From NCBI GenBank assembly GCA_030667205.1, contig DAOUWH010000113.1:1-5932 (forward strand): 5,932 nt of DNA, written 5' to 3'. The stretch's first letter is position 1. The number at the start of each line of letters is the position of its first letter. Below the pieces are notes generated by a model. That model saw only the letters and a list, made by a program, of their open reading frames with translations, searched no databases and was not told the DNA's origin. Made by a program: the position numbers and the translations under genes. Shown here in pieces: positions 5,451 through 5,932 of the stretch. The stretch comes from Nitrospirota bacterium (GTDB taxonomy: Bacteria > Nitrospirota > Thermodesulfovibrionia > Thermodesulfovibrionales > JdFR-86).

Positions 5451-5932
5451 CTAACCGCCCTCGCCTTTTTCAGAGACTTCAGCCTCACCCTTTTCAGGTT
5501 CGGGCGCTTCAGCCTCGCCTTCCTTTTCGGTCCTGAGCCGCGCCTCCCCGGCAAAAGGCGACCCGGGGTAATCCTTCAGGATGAGCTTGTATTTTTCCAC
5601 GGCTTCATCGGCCTTCCCCATTGCTTGGAGCACCCTTGCGGACTCCGCCAGGGCCATATCCTTGTACAAGGCAGATTTATGGTCGTAAAGCCTGTCAAGC
5701 GCCTCCAGGGCCTCCTCGGGCTTGCCCTCCTTCTGGTGCACCACCGAGGCCTTGTAAAGGGCAAGAGGGACGTACACCTCGTCCCCTGAGAACCTGCGCT
5801 CTATCTCATCAAGCCTCGAAAGGGCCGCGGCGGGCCTGCCAAGGGAGTACTCGCAGTTGGCCATGTACAAAAGCGCACGCGGGGACTTGCCCGCCTCGTA
5901 GGATTTTTTAAAACTCTCAAGCGCGCCTTCAA
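5451..5932 (-). CDS. Tetratricopeptide-repeat protein with Glu-rich C-terminal tail (5' end outside window)
   Basis: The frame is open from the right edge to TAG at 5451-5453, giving 159 visible residues; no stop precedes them, so the start lies beyond 5932. At least three TPR-like helix pairs are visible at about residues 18-45 (ALLYMANCEYSLGRPAAALSR), 54-84 (LALYKASVVHQKEGKPEEAL) and 91-125 (AESARVLQAMGKADEAVEKY, then DYPGSPFAGEA). TPRs form protein-binding superhelices. The last repeat, with its Y-P-x-S-P-F-A-x-x-A ending, recalls periplasmic TPR proteins of the YfgM/YbgF/BamD kind, but no signal or anchor can be seen. The last 25 residues are a Glu/Gly/Ala-rich tail with an imperfect 10-residue repeat (GEAEAPEPEK, GEAEVSEKGE), probably disordered. 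Its stop lies 6 bp from the convergent transglycosylase stop. The TPR fold is well supported; the specific role is unknown. Confidence 0.8.
   Translation of the reverse strand, partial: EGALESFKKSYEAGKSPRALLYMANCEYSLGRPAAALSRLDEIERRFSGDEVYVPLALYKASVVHQKEGKPEEALEALDRLYDHKSALYKDMALAESARVLQAMGKADEAVEKYKLILKDYPGSPFAGEARLRTEKEGEAEAPEPEKGEAEVSEKGEGG
5477..5519. repeat. Two-copy direct repeat in the TPR gene tail
   Basis: CTTCAGCCTCACC (5477-5489) recurs as CTTCAGCCTCGCC (5507-5519), 30 bp apart with one mismatch. The unit spans ten codons and encodes the repeated GEAE block of the acidic tail. It looks like an in-frame duplication and may vary in copy number between strains. Confidence 0.5.

Noticed and set aside
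1..5932. Search for tRNA, rRNA, CRISPR arrays, insertion sequences, phage or defence genes
   Set aside because: No clover-leaf, spaced repeats, transposase-like frame or flanking repeats were seen; all long stretches are covered by envelope genes with uniform base composition.

Overview
This window is a chromosomal cell-envelope biogenesis locus from a diderm (Gram-negative, LPS-making) bacterium. It holds the outer-membrane protein insertase (BamA), a periplasmic chaperone (Skp/OmpH), a lipid A acyltransferase (LpxD) and the start of FabZ. The gene order bamA-skp-lpxD-fabZ is the widespread conserved order. The lack of a lipoprotein signal on the MltD-like protein, the moderately GC-rich coding DNA and the protein sequences would fit a Desulfobacterota- or Nitrospirota-like lineage. 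No phylogenetic marker here settles this, so the taxonomy is a low-confidence inference.

Layout, left to right. Four genes on the minus strand are read right to left: bamA (3993 to 1729), skp/ompH (1649 to 1107), lpxD (1090 to 68) and the first 23 codons of fabZ (71 to beyond the left edge). They form one operon: gaps shrink from 79 bp to 16 bp to a 4-bp ATGA overlap, and each gene has its own Shine-Dalgarno sequence. A good sigma70-type promoter (TTTACA, 16 bp, TATAAA) precedes bamA in an AT-rich leader. Positions 3994-4247 form a divergent intergenic region of about 250 bp. It also holds a GC-rich stretch, a 20-bp imperfect inverted repeat, a small minus-strand terminator-like hairpin, and a TTGACA element for the rightward gene. 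On the plus strand, 4248-5444 encodes a secreted MltD-type lytic transglycosylase (GH23) with a LysM peptidoglycan-binding module. Six bases beyond its stop lies the convergent stop of a minus-strand tetratricopeptide-repeat (TPR) protein, whose 5' end is outside the window.

How they fit together. Skp carries unfolded outer-membrane proteins across the periplasm and BamA inserts them. LpxD and FabZ supply lipid A and fatty-acid building blocks for the outer leaflet. The lytic transglycosylase remodels the peptidoglycan in between. The coupling of outer-membrane protein assembly with lipid A synthesis is established for this gene cluster; the functional link to the divergent transglycosylase and the TPR protein is inference from position.

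I found no mobile element, CRISPR array, tRNA, rRNA or evidence of an undescribed system. The points worth a second look are regulatory and architectural: an Arg-rich LpxD tail encoded by the fabZ ribosome-binding site, a possibly leaderless transglycosylase transcript, the inverted repeat between the divergent genes, and a hairpin between bamA and skp.
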